A model generated the notes under the pieces. That model searched no databases, was not told the DNA's origin, and saw only the letters and a list, made by a program, of their open reading frames with translations. Both the position numbers and the translations under genes were made by a program. Positions 1-9,102 of a stretch of DNA of 64,000 nt are shown here, piece by piece. Within the stretch, counting starts at the first letter, position 1. Every line of letters starts with the position of its first letter. The stretch spans positions 16,811-80,810 of the forward strand of contig CAJTXL010000012.1 in NCBI GenBank assembly GCA_910583525.1, written 5' to 3'. This DNA comes from an uncultured Muribaculaceae bacterium. Lineage in GTDB: Bacteria > Bacteroidota > Bacteroidia > Bacteroidales > Muribaculaceae.

Positions 1-1349
1 TTGAGTGAGGGGAACTCGACGAGCTCAAGACCGTAGCCTTCTTCTGTCTCACGTGCGAAGCCGTATTGTGTAGCCGTACCCTTGATGTCGGACATGCGCA
101 CGAAGCCGTCGCTTCCTTCGCCGAAACGGGTCACTTCATTGCCTTTGTGGTCATATACCACATAGTAGCCCGTGCTTTCTTCCTGCACATTGGAGTCGAC
201 GATGGTAATGATATAGCAGGGGTCTGTGCCGTTGCCGAAATCGTAGGTGATGTCGTCGGCTCCGCTGAAGTTGCCAAGGGCGTATTCGCGCCATGTGAAG
301 CCGTCGCCGGCTTTGGTGCATTTGATTTTTGTTTCGTAGGCCAGTTGTATGCCGTTGTTTACAACCTTGTGGAGTTTGATAACATAATTGTTCTCTTCAC
401 GCTGGGTTGTGCTTCCGGGTTCATCGACAAATGTCTTTTCGAGAGCGGCGGTGGCAAAGAATATGTCGTTGCCGCGCAGTTTAACCGTGAAAGGTATCGT
501 GGCATTTTCGCCGGTGCCGCCGTAGATAAGGTCTTTGTCGATTTTTGAGTCGGCTATGACGGTCGGCGCTTTGTCGCCGTAGCCGGTTTTTTTGTACAGT
601 TTGAAAGATATTTGCGAAGTATCTTCCTTGTCCCATGTGCTTTCGAAAGCGAAAGCCATTACAAAATTCTCTGTAACGCTGTTTTCGGGTTGGATGGCTT
701 CGATGTAGTAGCCGTCGCAGTGGAAAATTGACTCGCTGTATTCTTCAGGCTCTGCTTCGCCGGGTACAAAAGCATATACGTCGGTGAACTGCTTGGCGCC
801 ATAACGGGGCTTGCCTTCTTCGTCGGGCCCGGGATTGAAGTTGCTCGTCATCATTACCTCGATGTTGGAGGTGTTGGTGTTGAAGAACGCTCTTGACAGC
901 TGCAGGCCCGGTACGATGCTTTGGCATTTGATGGCGTCTTCGGGGCGTGTAACTTTGCCTTTTACATGTCCGACAACATTGGTGTTTTCGTCGAATATGG
1001 TAAGATGGAACTTCTCATAGTCATATTCCGGCATTCCGAAATAGTCGTATTGTATCACGCGGCCGTCGCACTCGAGGGTGTAGAACCATTCCTTGCCCTC
1101 CGGGCTGATGAAGTATCCCAAACCGTTTTGGGCTTTGGAATATGTGGCCGTGTGGACGGTGTCGGGCGTCATGATGCCGTTGTTGTCAAGGGCTTTGGGT
1201 GCATAGAGCGTCTTGGCATCGCGTGGATGGAAGCTCAATGTCTTTGCGTCGTTGCTCTTTGCCGAGTTGGGGCTGAAGAACGCGCCGGCCGACATGCTTA
1301 GGGCCGTCGTAAACGCGAAGGCCGCTGTGGCGATTAGATGTTTGCGCAT
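1..1349 (-). CDS. Secreted protein of unknown function, 3' end outside window
   Basis: An open frame of about 449 codons runs from an ATG at 1349-1347 off the left edge, so the C-terminus is missing. The N-terminus (MRKHLIATAAFAFTTALS) is a signal peptide with no lipobox. The visible part is rich in aromatic and beta-prone residues with no catalytic motif I recognise. It starts 22 bp after the stop of the subtilisin-like protease on the same strand, so the two are probably cotranscribed. Because the end is missing I cannot tell whether it carries a T9SS sorting domain like its neighbour. The reading frame is solid; the function is unknown. Confidence 0.8.
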   Translation of the reverse strand, partial: MRKHLIATAAFAFTTALSMSAGAFFSPNSAKSNDAKTLSFHPRDAKTLYAPKALDNNGIMTPDTVHTATYSKAQNGLGYFISPEGKEWFYTLECDGRVIQYDYFGMPEYDYEKFHLTIFDENTNVVGHVKGKVTRPEDAIKCQSIVPGLQLSRAFFNTNTSNIEVMMTSNFNPGPDEEGKPRYGAKQFTDVYAFVPGEAEPEEYSESIFHCDGYYIEAIQPENSVTENFVMAFAFESTWDKEDTSQISFKLYKKTGYGDKAPTVIADSKIDKDLIYGGTGENATIPFTVKLRGNDIFFATAALEKTFVDEPGSTTQREENNYVIKLHKVVNNGIQLAYETKIKCTKAGDGFTWREYALGNFSGADDITYDFGNGTDPCYIITIVDSNVQEESTGYYVVYDHKGNEVTRFGEGSDGFVRMSDIKGTATQYGFARETEEGYGLELVEFPSL

Positions 1350-1371
1350 AGAATTGCTGTTAATGTATGGT

Positions 1372-3663
1372 TTATTTTATTATTATTTTCTCCGATTTGA
1401 GGGCGTTGCCGGTGTTGATGCAAAGCACGTACACTCCGGGTGTAAGCGTAGAGGCATCGATTGTCAGCGATTGTCCTGATGCAGATGCCGAGAGCATCTG
1501 TGCGCCCTGCAGGCTGAATACGGTAGCCTCTATGGCGGTCGCGGCGGGAGCCTCTACTGTGAAGGCATTGCCGTTGCGGTACAGGTTGTAGGGGGCGTCG
1601 GCTGTGCTTACATTGTTGATGCCGGTCATGCCCAGTATCCTGCACAGGCCTTTGAAAGCATTGAGATTGCCCGAAGCACCGTCGTTGTAGCGTTTTTCCG
1701 AGGGCTCGTCAGATGTTTCCTGGGCGATGCGAAGTATGTCGGCCGTCGTAAGCGTCGGGTCGGCCTGCAGCCATACGGCGGCGGTGCCGGCCATGTATGG
1801 CGACGACATCGAAGTGCCGCTCATAAGCGTATAGGCATACTCTTTGCCGTTGACCGTGGTAGAGTAGTAGGTAGCTGCGTCGCGGTTCTCGTCGCTGAAT
1901 TGAGGATTGTGGAACAGGTCAGACGACATAGAAGATACAATCCAGCTGCCGGGAGCGTTGATGAGAGGGTGCACGCGGCCGTCGGGAGTGTGGCCCCAAG
2001 AGCTGTAGTACGATGTGGCTCCTATGGTTTCACGGTAGGGGTCGACGGAGCGTACCATACGGTTGGTGTTGTAGGCTCCTACGGTTATCACACGGTCGGC
2101 TCCGGCGATGGCCGATACGGAACCGTCGCAGTCAGACTCTTTATAGTCGCCGGGCGCACCGCGGAAACTGAAGCCGAAGTAGCTGCCGCCGGTTGTCGCA
2201 GTTGTCGGCATGCCGTAGATATATACTTTTTGGCCCGGCTGTCCTTCAATGCGAAGCGACATCCAGTATTTGCTGCCATTTTCATACGAGGTTGCGCCGA
2301 GGCTCATGGTTACTTCTGCCAGGAAACGGTTGTTGGCGGCATAGACACTCGTTGCGCCTCCTATGTAGCTGGAGGGGTAGTAGACCTCGTTGAACTTCGC
2401 CATGTCGGTCTTGATGTCATCGTAGGGAATGCCGAGATTAGCGGTCGGTGCTACAAAGCCGGTGCCGTTTACAGGCAGGGTGTACGAGTCTACTACTTTA
2501 GGAGCTTCGTCGGAGTTTGTCGCATCGGGCATTTCTAATAGGTCGAGTCTTATTTTCAAGGGTGTGGCGTCGCTGCCCCAAATTTGGAATGAGCCGATAG
2601 ACTGAGGATACGGCATCAGAGGCGAAGCCACGGCGGAGGTATAGGCCGAGTTGGCGAGAACGGTTTTGAGGGGCGTTCCTTCAGGTCCGAAGTCGTGGTA
2701 TAGGAATACCGGGTAGTTGCCTTCGTTGCCGGCAGATACGCATACTGTCACGCCTTCTTCGGCGGCCATGCTGTTGAGCGCGGCCGGAAACTCGTCGGTG
2801 CCGTCGTGGGGGCCGTTGTTGCTGCCCATCGAAATGTTGATTACGCAGGGACGGCCTTCGCTTTTGGCGTAATTGATGATAGAACGCACGCCTTTAATCA
2901 GGTGTGCGTTGTCGGCAAACCCGCACGAAACGGCTATGTCGGCTTCGGGAGCTGCGCCGCGGAAGTCGGGTGCGTTTTCAAGATTCGGGTTGTAGTATGA
3001 ACCTGCGGCGATGCCCATGGTGTGGGTGCCGTGCGAATCGGCGGCATTGTCGGTGGTGAACTTTGCGATTTTTTCAGGCGTGTCGGCCGTGACGGTGAGC
3101 TGGGCCTTGCCGTCGACAACGTGTTTCCATGCACGTTTCACGCGGTGTTCGCCTTTGTCATTGAGAAAGTTGATGTGGTGTATGTCGACAGCGGCATCAA
3201 CCAGTCCGACAATTATGCCTTTGCCGGTATATGCCTGTTTGAGGGGAGCTGCACCGCTGTTGATTTTGTCGAGGCCGAGAGTGATGCGGCTCACGTCTTC
3301 GCCCCAGATGCGGTTGTCGCGGTCGTGTAGCTGCATCATTTTGGGTAGTGAAACCGTGACCACACCATCTGTGGCGGCAAGGGCACTTGCCGCTTCTGCG
3401 GTGGTTCGGACAATCACGATGTCGCCTTCACGTTGTTCTATGGTTGCACCGGCGGCTTCGAGACGGGCCACGGTGGCATCGTCAGAAACGCGCATGAATA
3501 CGGAAATAGGCGTCTCGATGCCTTTGCCGATGTTGAGCGCCGGAGCTTTCGCTGCGGTCGATGTCTGCATCTTTTGCAGTTCAATGGCATCGAGCAGCCC
3601 GAAAGTGGCTTGTGCCGATGCCATGGTTGGGATAATAAGTGAAAGGAGTAAATACTTTTTCAT
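1372..3663 (-). CDS. Secreted S8 (subtilisin-like) serine protease with T9SS sorting domain
   Basis: A 763-residue secreted protease. A signal peptide (residues 1 to about 18, ending ASA-Q) is followed by a propeptide-like region. The catalytic triad is visible: D156 (in GLVDAAVD, where DTG is more usual), H211 (in SHGTHTMG) and S618 (in SGTSMSSP). A long insert lies between H and S, as in large Bacteroidota subtilases. The last ~80 residues (VFSLQGAQ, then TPGVYVL, ending KSEKIIIK) match a type A T9SS C-terminal sorting domain, so the enzyme is expected to cross the outer membrane and be released or surface anchored. The gene diverges from a PorE-like T9SS component. The natural substrate is unknown. 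Confidence 0.93.
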   Translation of the reverse strand: MKKYLLLSLIIPTMASAQATFGLLDAIELQKMQTSTAAKAPALNIGKGIETPISVFMRVSDDATVARLEAAGATIEQREGDIVIVRTTAEAASALAATDGVVTVSLPKMMQLHDRDNRIWGEDVSRITLGLDKINSGAAPLKQAYTGKGIIVGLVDAAVDIHHINFLNDKGEHRVKRAWKHVVDGKAQLTVTADTPEKIAKFTTDNAADSHGTHTMGIAAGSYYNPNLENAPDFRGAAPEADIAVSCGFADNAHLIKGVRSIINYAKSEGRPCVINISMGSNNGPHDGTDEFPAALNSMAAEEGVTVCVSAGNEGNYPVFLYHDFGPEGTPLKTVLANSAYTSAVASPLMPYPQSIGSFQIWGSDATPLKIRLDLLEMPDATNSDEAPKVVDSYTLPVNGTGFVAPTANLGIPYDDIKTDMAKFNEVYYPSSYIGGATSVYAANNRFLAEVTMSLGATSYENGSKYWMSLRIEGQPGQKVYIYGMPTTATTGGSYFGFSFRGAPGDYKESDCDGSVSAIAGADRVITVGAYNTNRMVRSVDPYRETIGATSYYSSWGHTPDGRVHPLINAPGSWIVSSMSSDLFHNPQFSDENRDAATYYSTTVNGKEYAYTLMSGTSMSSPYMAGTAAVWLQADPTLTTADILRIAQETSDEPSEKRYNDGASGNLNAFKGLCRILGMTGINNVSTADAPYNLYRNGNAFTVEAPAATAIEATVFSLQGAQMLSASASGQSLTIDASTLTPGVYVLCINTGNALKSEKIIIK

Positions 3664-3783
3664 TCAAAAAATATATATAAAGAATGATTGGGGTAAAGAT
3701 TGTACCGTTTTGCGGAACTTTTGAAACATAATTTCAATAAGGTGGCTATGTGCTGTCAAAGCATGATGCTGCCTTTTGAGTGA

Positions 3784-3791
3784 CAAAGTTA
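3784..3791 (-). promoter_or_regulatory. Candidate -7 element for the S8 protease operon
   Basis: Read on the minus strand this is TAACTTTG, matching the Bacteroidota -7 consensus TAnnTTTG. It lies about 120 bp upstream of the protease ATG. I did not find a TTG at the ideal 19-bp distance, so the call rests on the -7 box and its position alone. Confidence 0.45.
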
Positions 3792-3910
3792 CGCAATTGT
3801 TTACAATCTCCGCGGTAATTAACAGTTTGGCGCGTGTATTTTGCCATTATTAACATATTGCGTGTCTCTGTTTGTCGAGCTCAAATAAATTCTTACTCAA
3901 AAGAATTTCG

Positions 3911-3918
3911 TACTTTTG
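3911..3918 (+). promoter_or_regulatory. Candidate -7 element for the porE-like operon
   Basis: TACTTTTG matches TAnnTTTG and lies 32 bp before the ATG at 3951, which would give a short leader. It supports starting the lipoprotein at 3951 rather than at an in-frame codon further upstream, which would place the start before the promoter. No good TTG -33 element is visible at the usual distance. Confidence 0.5.
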
Positions 3919-3950
3919 CAATATGCAACGTTTCGTGGCGTTTTTATGAT

Positions 3951-5924
3951 ATGAAAATCGCAAGAATTATTTTGTCCTTTATATTGGCGGCCACCTTTTT
4001 GTCGCTTGGTTCGTGCCGTGGTGCAAAACTGTCGGTAGCCGACGAGCAGATGGCGCGCGGCGAGTACTACGATGCTTCGCGCACATACCGTAAAGTCTAC
4101 AATAAGCTCACCAAGCGCGAAGAACGTCCTTTGCGCGGCGAAGTGGCATTCAAGATGGCCGAGTGCCATCGGCGCCTCAACCAGTATGCAAGGGCTTCCG
4201 CGGCTTATCAGAATGCCGCCAGATACGGCTACCCGGACTCTACGGTGTTTCTGCGTATAGGGCAGATGCAGGCAGCCGAGGGCAAATACGCCCCGGCTGT
4301 AAAGGCGTTTGAAGAATACCTCACGTGGAAACCAGGCGACATCTTGGCGCAGAACGGTCTCGTAGGGGCGCGTATGGGCTTGGAAAAGAAAGGGCTGACA
4401 CGTTATGTGGTGAAAAACGCCAAGCTCTTCAACTCCAGGCGCTCCGACTATTCGCCCATGTATCTCGACGGCTCTTTGGAGCAGATATACTTTACCTCGA
4501 CCAACGAAAAAGTCACTGGCGACCGCAAAAGTGAAATTACGGGCATGAAAAAGGGCGACATATGGTTTTCGGCAAAAAACGAAAAAGGCGAGTGGAAACG
4601 CCCCGAACCCGTAGAGGGCGAACTGAACACCGAAGTCGACGAAGGTTCTGTGGCTTTTTCGCCCGACGGCTCTACCATGTACCTAAGCCGCGCACGGCGT
4701 GAGCCGAACGCCAACACCGGCGTCGAAATATACACCTCGCAGCGCTCCGACGCCAAATGGAGCGCCCCTGTGAAATTCGAGATAACATCCGACACAATTT
4801 CAAGCTACGCCCATCCTGCTGTGTCTCCCGACGGCCAATGGCTTTATTTCACCTCTGACATGCCCGGCGGTCAAGGCGGACGCGACATTTGGCGCATAAA
4901 CCTCAAAGAACGCCAGGGTTCGCTTGAAAATCTCGGAGAGTGGATTAACACCCCCGGCGACGAGATGTTCCCCACATTCCGTTCCGATTCGGTGTTCTAT
5001 TTCGCGTCGAACGGCCATCCCGGCTACGGCGGCCTCGACATTTTCCGTGCCGAAATGACGCGTTCGGGCGGTTGGACCGTCACCAACATGGGTTTGCCCG
5101 TAAACTCCTCGGCCGATGACTTCGGAATAACTTTCGGCGAAGGCGAAAGCGGCTTTTTCAGCTCGAACCGCACCGACAACCGAGGCTTCGACCATATTTA
5201 TTCATTTGAACTGCCCGAACTGAAAATCCTTATTTCAGGATGGGTGCTCGACAAAGACGAAGAACCTGTGCCCAATGCCGTTATCCGCATTGTGGGCAAC
5301 GACGGCTCAAATCAGAAACAGGTGGCGCGCAACGACGGCTCCTTCTCCTTTCCGCTCGACAGGGGCGTAAGCTATGTGATGCTTGCCGGTGCGAAGGGAT
5401 ACCTCAATGCCAAGCAAGAGTTTACAAGCGACATAGCCGAAGAAGATGCCGAGTATGGCGTCGATTTTATTCTTGCGTCTGTCACCAAGCCTGTGGTTAT
5501 CGACAATATCTTCTATGATTTCGACAAAGCCACCCTGCGCCCCGAATCTAAAGAGGCGCTCGACGAAATGGCGCGCATTTTGCGCGACAATCCCAACGTG
5601 ACCATCGAGATGGCATCGCACACCGACCGCAAAGGCTCCGAAGAGTACAACATCGATTTGTCGAGCCGGCGCGCACGTTCGGTGATAGACTACCTTATTT
5701 CTGTAGGAATAGCGCCAGAGCGTCTGCAGAGCCAAGGCTACGGAAAGTCGCGCCCCAAGACCATCACCAAGAAGCTCGCCCGAGAATATCCGCAATTCAA
5801 AGAAGGAGATGTCCTTACCGAAGAATATGTCCTTGCGCTCCCCGAGGCCGACCAAGAAGTAGCCGACCAAATCAACCGCCGCACCGAATTCCAGGTGCTG
5901 TCGCTCGACTATCAGATGTATTGA
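3951..5924 (+). CDS. porE: PorE-like OmpA-family lipoprotein (type IX secretion)
   Basis: A 657-residue outer-membrane lipoprotein. The signal peptide ends at a lipobox (LSLGSC, C22). Domains in order: TPR-like helices (about 30-160), a beta-propeller of PD40/WD40-type repeats (about 175-420, with repeated SPDG-type turns), a carboxypeptidase-regulatory-like fold (about 430-515), and a C-terminal OmpA domain (about 520-657) with YDFDKATLRPES and the peptidoglycan-binding pattern SHTDRKGS...LSSRRA. This exact order is that of Porphyromonas PorE, which tethers the T9SS machinery to peptidoglycan. Starting at 3951 puts the signal peptide at the N-terminus. The next gene starts 5 bp after the stop. 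The architecture is secure; orthology to PorE rather than a paralog is inferred. Confidence 0.85.
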   Translation: MKIARIILSFILAATFLSLGSCRGAKLSVADEQMARGEYYDASRTYRKVYNKLTKREERPLRGEVAFKMAECHRRLNQYARASAAYQNAARYGYPDSTVFLRIGQMQAAEGKYAPAVKAFEEYLTWKPGDILAQNGLVGARMGLEKKGLTRYVVKNAKLFNSRRSDYSPMYLDGSLEQIYFTSTNEKVTGDRKSEITGMKKGDIWFSAKNEKGEWKRPEPVEGELNTEVDEGSVAFSPDGSTMYLSRARREPNANTGVEIYTSQRSDAKWSAPVKFEITSDTISSYAHPAVSPDGQWLYFTSDMPGGQGGRDIWRINLKERQGSLENLGEWINTPGDEMFPTFRSDSVFYFASNGHPGYGGLDIFRAEMTRSGGWTVTNMGLPVNSSADDFGITFGEGESGFFSSNRTDNRGFDHIYSFELPELKILISGWVLDKDEEPVPNAVIRIVGNDGSNQKQVARNDGSFSFPLDRGVSYVMLAGAKGYLNAKQEFTSDIAEEDAEYGVDFILASVTKPVVIDNIFYDFDKATLRPESKEALDEMARILRDNPNVTIEMASHTDRKGSEEYNIDLSSRRARSVIDYLISVGIAPERLQSQGYGKSRPKTITKKLAREYPQFKEGDVLTEEYVLALPEADQEVADQINRRTEFQVLSLDYQMY

Positions 5925-5929
5925 ACGTC

Positions 5930-6790
5930 ATGCGCTTCCGCACTGAAATAGAAATCCGGCCTTCCGATTGGGGCATCAGCCACACGACGCCGTTGGTGAT
6001 GCTCGGCTCCTGTTTTACCGATGAAGTCGGGGCGCGTCTCGAAGCCGACGGTTTCGACGTTCTCCGAAACCCGTTCGGACCGCTCTACAACCCTTTGTCA
6101 CTCGTTCGCTGCCTGACTCGTGCCACCGCACTCGACTCTTACGGTATTGAAGATCTCGTAGAGGGCCCACGTGGCTTTCATTGCCTCGACTATGCTTCGC
6201 GCTACAGCGGCCCCGATGCAGATGCCTTGCTCCGTGAAATAAACGCCACGCAGAAGTCGCTGCACGACGCCTTGCTCCGCAAGCCGGTAGTGGTGCTTAC
6301 GCTCGGCTCGGCATTTGTCTACGCCATGGTCGAGAATGGGCGCGTTGTCGGTAACTGCCATAAGTTCCCAGCCGACAGGTTTGCGAGGCGCCTTGCCTCT
6401 GTCGAAGAACTTTGCGCCGCGCTCGACGGCGCGGCCCGGTCGCTTGTCGAACTTGGAGTGGAGCACATCATTGTCACCGTCAGCCCCATAAGGCATCTTG
6501 CCGACGGGCTTCACGGCAACACATTGAGCAAAAGCACGCTGCAGCTTGCTTCGGCCATGCTTGAAGAGCGTTGCGGCGGTGTCGCGGCGTATTTCCCGTC
6601 ATACGAAATAATGCTCGACGACTTGCGCGACTACCGTTTCTATGCGTCAGACATGAAACACCCGTCAGAAGTCGCCGTCGATTACATTTACGAAAAATTT
6701 TCGGATACTTTTTTCAGTCGGCAGACCCGGGCCGAGGCCATAGAGGCCCGTAAACGCCATCTTGCTGCCTGCCATCGCCAAATTCTATGA
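5930..6790 (+). CDS. GSCFA domain-containing protein
   Basis: A 286-residue protein opening with the family signature: FRTEIEI, then LGSCFTDEVG and NPFGPLYNP, typical of GSCFA proteins, an SGNH-hydrolase-like family common in Bacteroidota. The GS of GSCF aligns with the nucleophile block of SGNH enzymes. ATG 5930 is preferred over an upstream TTG at 5921 because the family motif begins straight after it and TTG would overlap the preceding stop. The stop overlaps the murF-alr start by 4 bp (ATGA), implying translational coupling. The substrate is unknown; its place between a peptidoglycan-binding lipoprotein and a cell-wall enzyme hints at an envelope role. Confidence 0.88.
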   Translation: MRFRTEIEIRPSDWGISHTTPLVMLGSCFTDEVGARLEADGFDVLRNPFGPLYNPLSLVRCLTRATALDSYGIEDLVEGPRGFHCLDYASRYSGPDADALLREINATQKSLHDALLRKPVVVLTLGSAFVYAMVENGRVVGNCHKFPADRFARRLASVEELCAALDGAARSLVELGVEHIIVTVSPIRHLADGLHGNTLSKSTLQLASAMLEERCGGVAAYFPSYEIMLDDLRDYRFYASDMKHPSEVAVDYIYEKFSDTFFSRQTRAEAIEARKRHLAACHRQIL

Positions 6791-9102
6791 ATAACAGCGA
6801 CATTTCAGAAATAATAAACGGCTACAGCCATCTAATTGTCGACAGCCGTGCTGTCTACGACCCTTGCAACACGATTTTCGCGGCAATCCGCACTGACGTC
6901 GGCGACGGGCACCGCTATGTGCGCGGCCTTTACGGGCAGGGCGTAAAGGCTTTTATCGTTGAATATATACCCGAAGATTGCCGCGACATCGACGTCCGTT
7001 TTTTTGTCGTCGACGATGTGCAGGCCGCACTCGGTGAAATAGCATATGCGCGCATCCGTGGAAACGAAGGCGGCATAGTCGTCACCGGCAGCTGCGGCAA
7101 GACAACTATGAAAGAACTGCTTTACCGCGCATTGCTCCCGTATGCCGATGTGCGTTGCAGTCCGCGAAGCTGGAACTCGGGCATCGGCTTGCCATTGGCT
7201 ATCTGGGATATGACCTCAGGCACGAAAAAGGCCGACCGGTTTATAACCGAGGCCGGTATCGACGCCCCGGGACAGGCCGATTTCATCCGCTCTGTAATAG
7301 CCAATTCGCATCATATCGGAGTGCTTACGCCAATAACCGGCGAGCACGACGAGGCCTTCATATCACATGCCGACAAAGTGCGCGAGAAACTTGCCATACT
7401 CTCGGCTTGCCGCACCGTGGTTTACGATGCTTCTGACCCCGGCACAGATGTGCTTGTGAAAGAGTGGCACGACCAATGGCTGAAGGCAGGACGGCAGATA
7501 GCGCTCGTCCCTGTCGTGCGTGGCGGTTTCGTATCCATTTATCATGCCATTGCCGATAGGGTGCTCGACATTCTCGGTTTTTCCCCTGAGCAGCGCCTTC
7601 ATGTGCCGTCCTTGCCGCTTGCCGACAAAAGACGCGAGATTTCGGCAGGCAATTTCGGCAACATAATAGTCCGCGACCGTTTTACGGCCGATTTGCGTTC
7701 GCTGCGCGACGCGCTCGACTTCATGCGTCGCCATGCCACGCCGACGCATCCGCGTGTACTCGCCTTAGGGCGTCTTCTTGCGCCTAAAGATGCCGACCCC
7801 GACGAAATCAGAGCAGAAGCCAAACATATGGCCGCACAATTCGGGGTGGATGTGCTCGATATCGACCGTGCCGCTCCCGACCTGCTTGTCCGCTACCATC
7901 GTGGCGAACTCCTGCGTGACCGTCAGGTGCTCGTTTTCGGAGAACCCGACAAGCCGCTCGTCGATTTTGCCGAAGCTCTCGAGAGCGCAGGGCACGACAC
8001 CACGCTCGAAGTCGACCTCGACGCAATCGTCCACAACTACAACCATTACCGCAGCCTTGTGTCTCCCGGAACCGGCATAATAGCCATGGTGAAAGCCTCG
8101 GCATACGGCATGGGTGCTGTCGAAATAGGCAAAATACTGCAAAGCCACGGAGCTGCCGCCCTTGCAGTGGCCGTAATAGAGGAGGGCATAGCACTCCGCG
8201 AAGCCGGAATATCGATGCCGGTAATGGTGCTCAACCCGGTCACGAACCGCTATCCGGCATTGTTTTCGCACCGTCTCGAGCCGGCACTGTTCTCTATTGA
8301 CGAACTCGACCGTCTGATAGAAGAGGCCGGTAAGGCCGGTGTCAAAGAATACCCTGTGCACGTAAAGCTCGACACCGGCATGCACCGTGTGGGTTTCCTT
8401 GCCGCAGACCTCGACGCCATTGCCGCACGCATTGCCGCAACCGACGCCGTCAGGGTAAAATCTGTGTTCTCGCACCTTGCCACTGCCGATTGTCTTGATA
8501 TGGACGAATACACCGAGGTCCAGCTCGAATCGTTCCGGTGCATGACCGATGCCCTGCGCGAAAAACTTGGCTACTCGTTCTGCCGGCATATACTCAACAC
8601 CGCCGGGATGATGCGTTTTGCCTCTTGCGGCAATTACGAGATGGCGCGTCTCGGCATCGGCCTTTATGGCATATCGCCGTACGAAGGCAGCGACGGCGAT
8701 GCCCTCAAGCCTGTGGCTGCTTTCCGCTCGCACATAATATCGCTCAAGCATTGGCCGGCAGGCACTCCTGTCGGATACGGCTGCAAAGGCCGTACGGTCG
8801 AGGCAGACTCTATCGTCGCCACGGTGCCAGTGGGCTATGCCGACGGAGTGAACCGCCGTCTCGGCGGCGGACGCGCCTCGTTTGTCGTAAAAGGCGTAGA
8901 ATGCCCGACTATCGGCAACATCTGCATGGACTTGTGCATGGTCGATGTCAGCGCAGTGCCCGATGTGGCCGTAGGCGACGCGGTAGAAATCTTCGGCCCT
9001 TCGATGCCGGTCGGACGGCTTGCCGAGACGCTCGGCACCATTCCCTACGAGGTTCTCACCTCGGTGTCGCCGAGGGTAAAACGCGTATATGTGAGAAAAT
9101 GA
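6787..9102 (+). CDS. MurF-like / alanine racemase fusion protein
   Basis: A 771-residue fusion typical of Bacteroidota. The N-terminal ~395 residues are a Mur-ligase domain with a P-loop (GSCGKTT, 101-107). The C-terminal ~370 residues are a PLP-dependent alanine racemase: K436 in MVKASAYGMG is the expected Schiff-base lysine and Y664 in PVGYG the probable catalytic tyrosine. The racemase supplies D-alanine for peptidoglycan. The MurF half is shorter than usual and several motifs are altered (TPITGEHDEAF where TNIGEAH is expected; VRDRFTAD where INDxYNxD is expected), so ligase activity is doubtful. Overlaps of 4 bp occur at both ends with the neighbouring genes. Confidence 0.93.
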   Translation: MNNSDISEIINGYSHLIVDSRAVYDPCNTIFAAIRTDVGDGHRYVRGLYGQGVKAFIVEYIPEDCRDIDVRFFVVDDVQAALGEIAYARIRGNEGGIVVTGSCGKTTMKELLYRALLPYADVRCSPRSWNSGIGLPLAIWDMTSGTKKADRFITEAGIDAPGQADFIRSVIANSHHIGVLTPITGEHDEAFISHADKVREKLAILSACRTVVYDASDPGTDVLVKEWHDQWLKAGRQIALVPVVRGGFVSIYHAIADRVLDILGFSPEQRLHVPSLPLADKRREISAGNFGNIIVRDRFTADLRSLRDALDFMRRHATPTHPRVLALGRLLAPKDADPDEIRAEAKHMAAQFGVDVLDIDRAAPDLLVRYHRGELLRDRQVLVFGEPDKPLVDFAEALESAGHDTTLEVDLDAIVHNYNHYRSLVSPGTGIIAMVKASAYGMGAVEIGKILQSHGAAALAVAVIEEGIALREAGISMPVMVLNPVTNRYPALFSHRLEPALFSIDELDRLIEEAGKAGVKEYPVHVKLDTGMHRVGFLAADLDAIAARIAATDAVRVKSVFSHLATADCLDMDEYTEVQLESFRCMTDALREKLGYSFCRHILNTAGMMRFASCGNYEMARLGIGLYGISPYEGSDGDALKPVAAFRSHIISLKHWPAGTPVGYGCKGRTVEADSIVATVPVGYADGVNRRLGGGRASFVVKGVECPTIGNICMDLCMVDVSAVPDVAVGDAVEIFGPSMPVGRLAETLGTIPYEVLTSVSPRVKRVYVRK

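Noticed and set aside
8538..9098. In-frame 187-codon extension upstream of the DUF6377 gene
   Set aside because: It is rich in Arg and Cys, lies wholly inside the racemase gene and lacks any signal; ATG 9099 with an ATGA overlap gives a proper membrane anchor.
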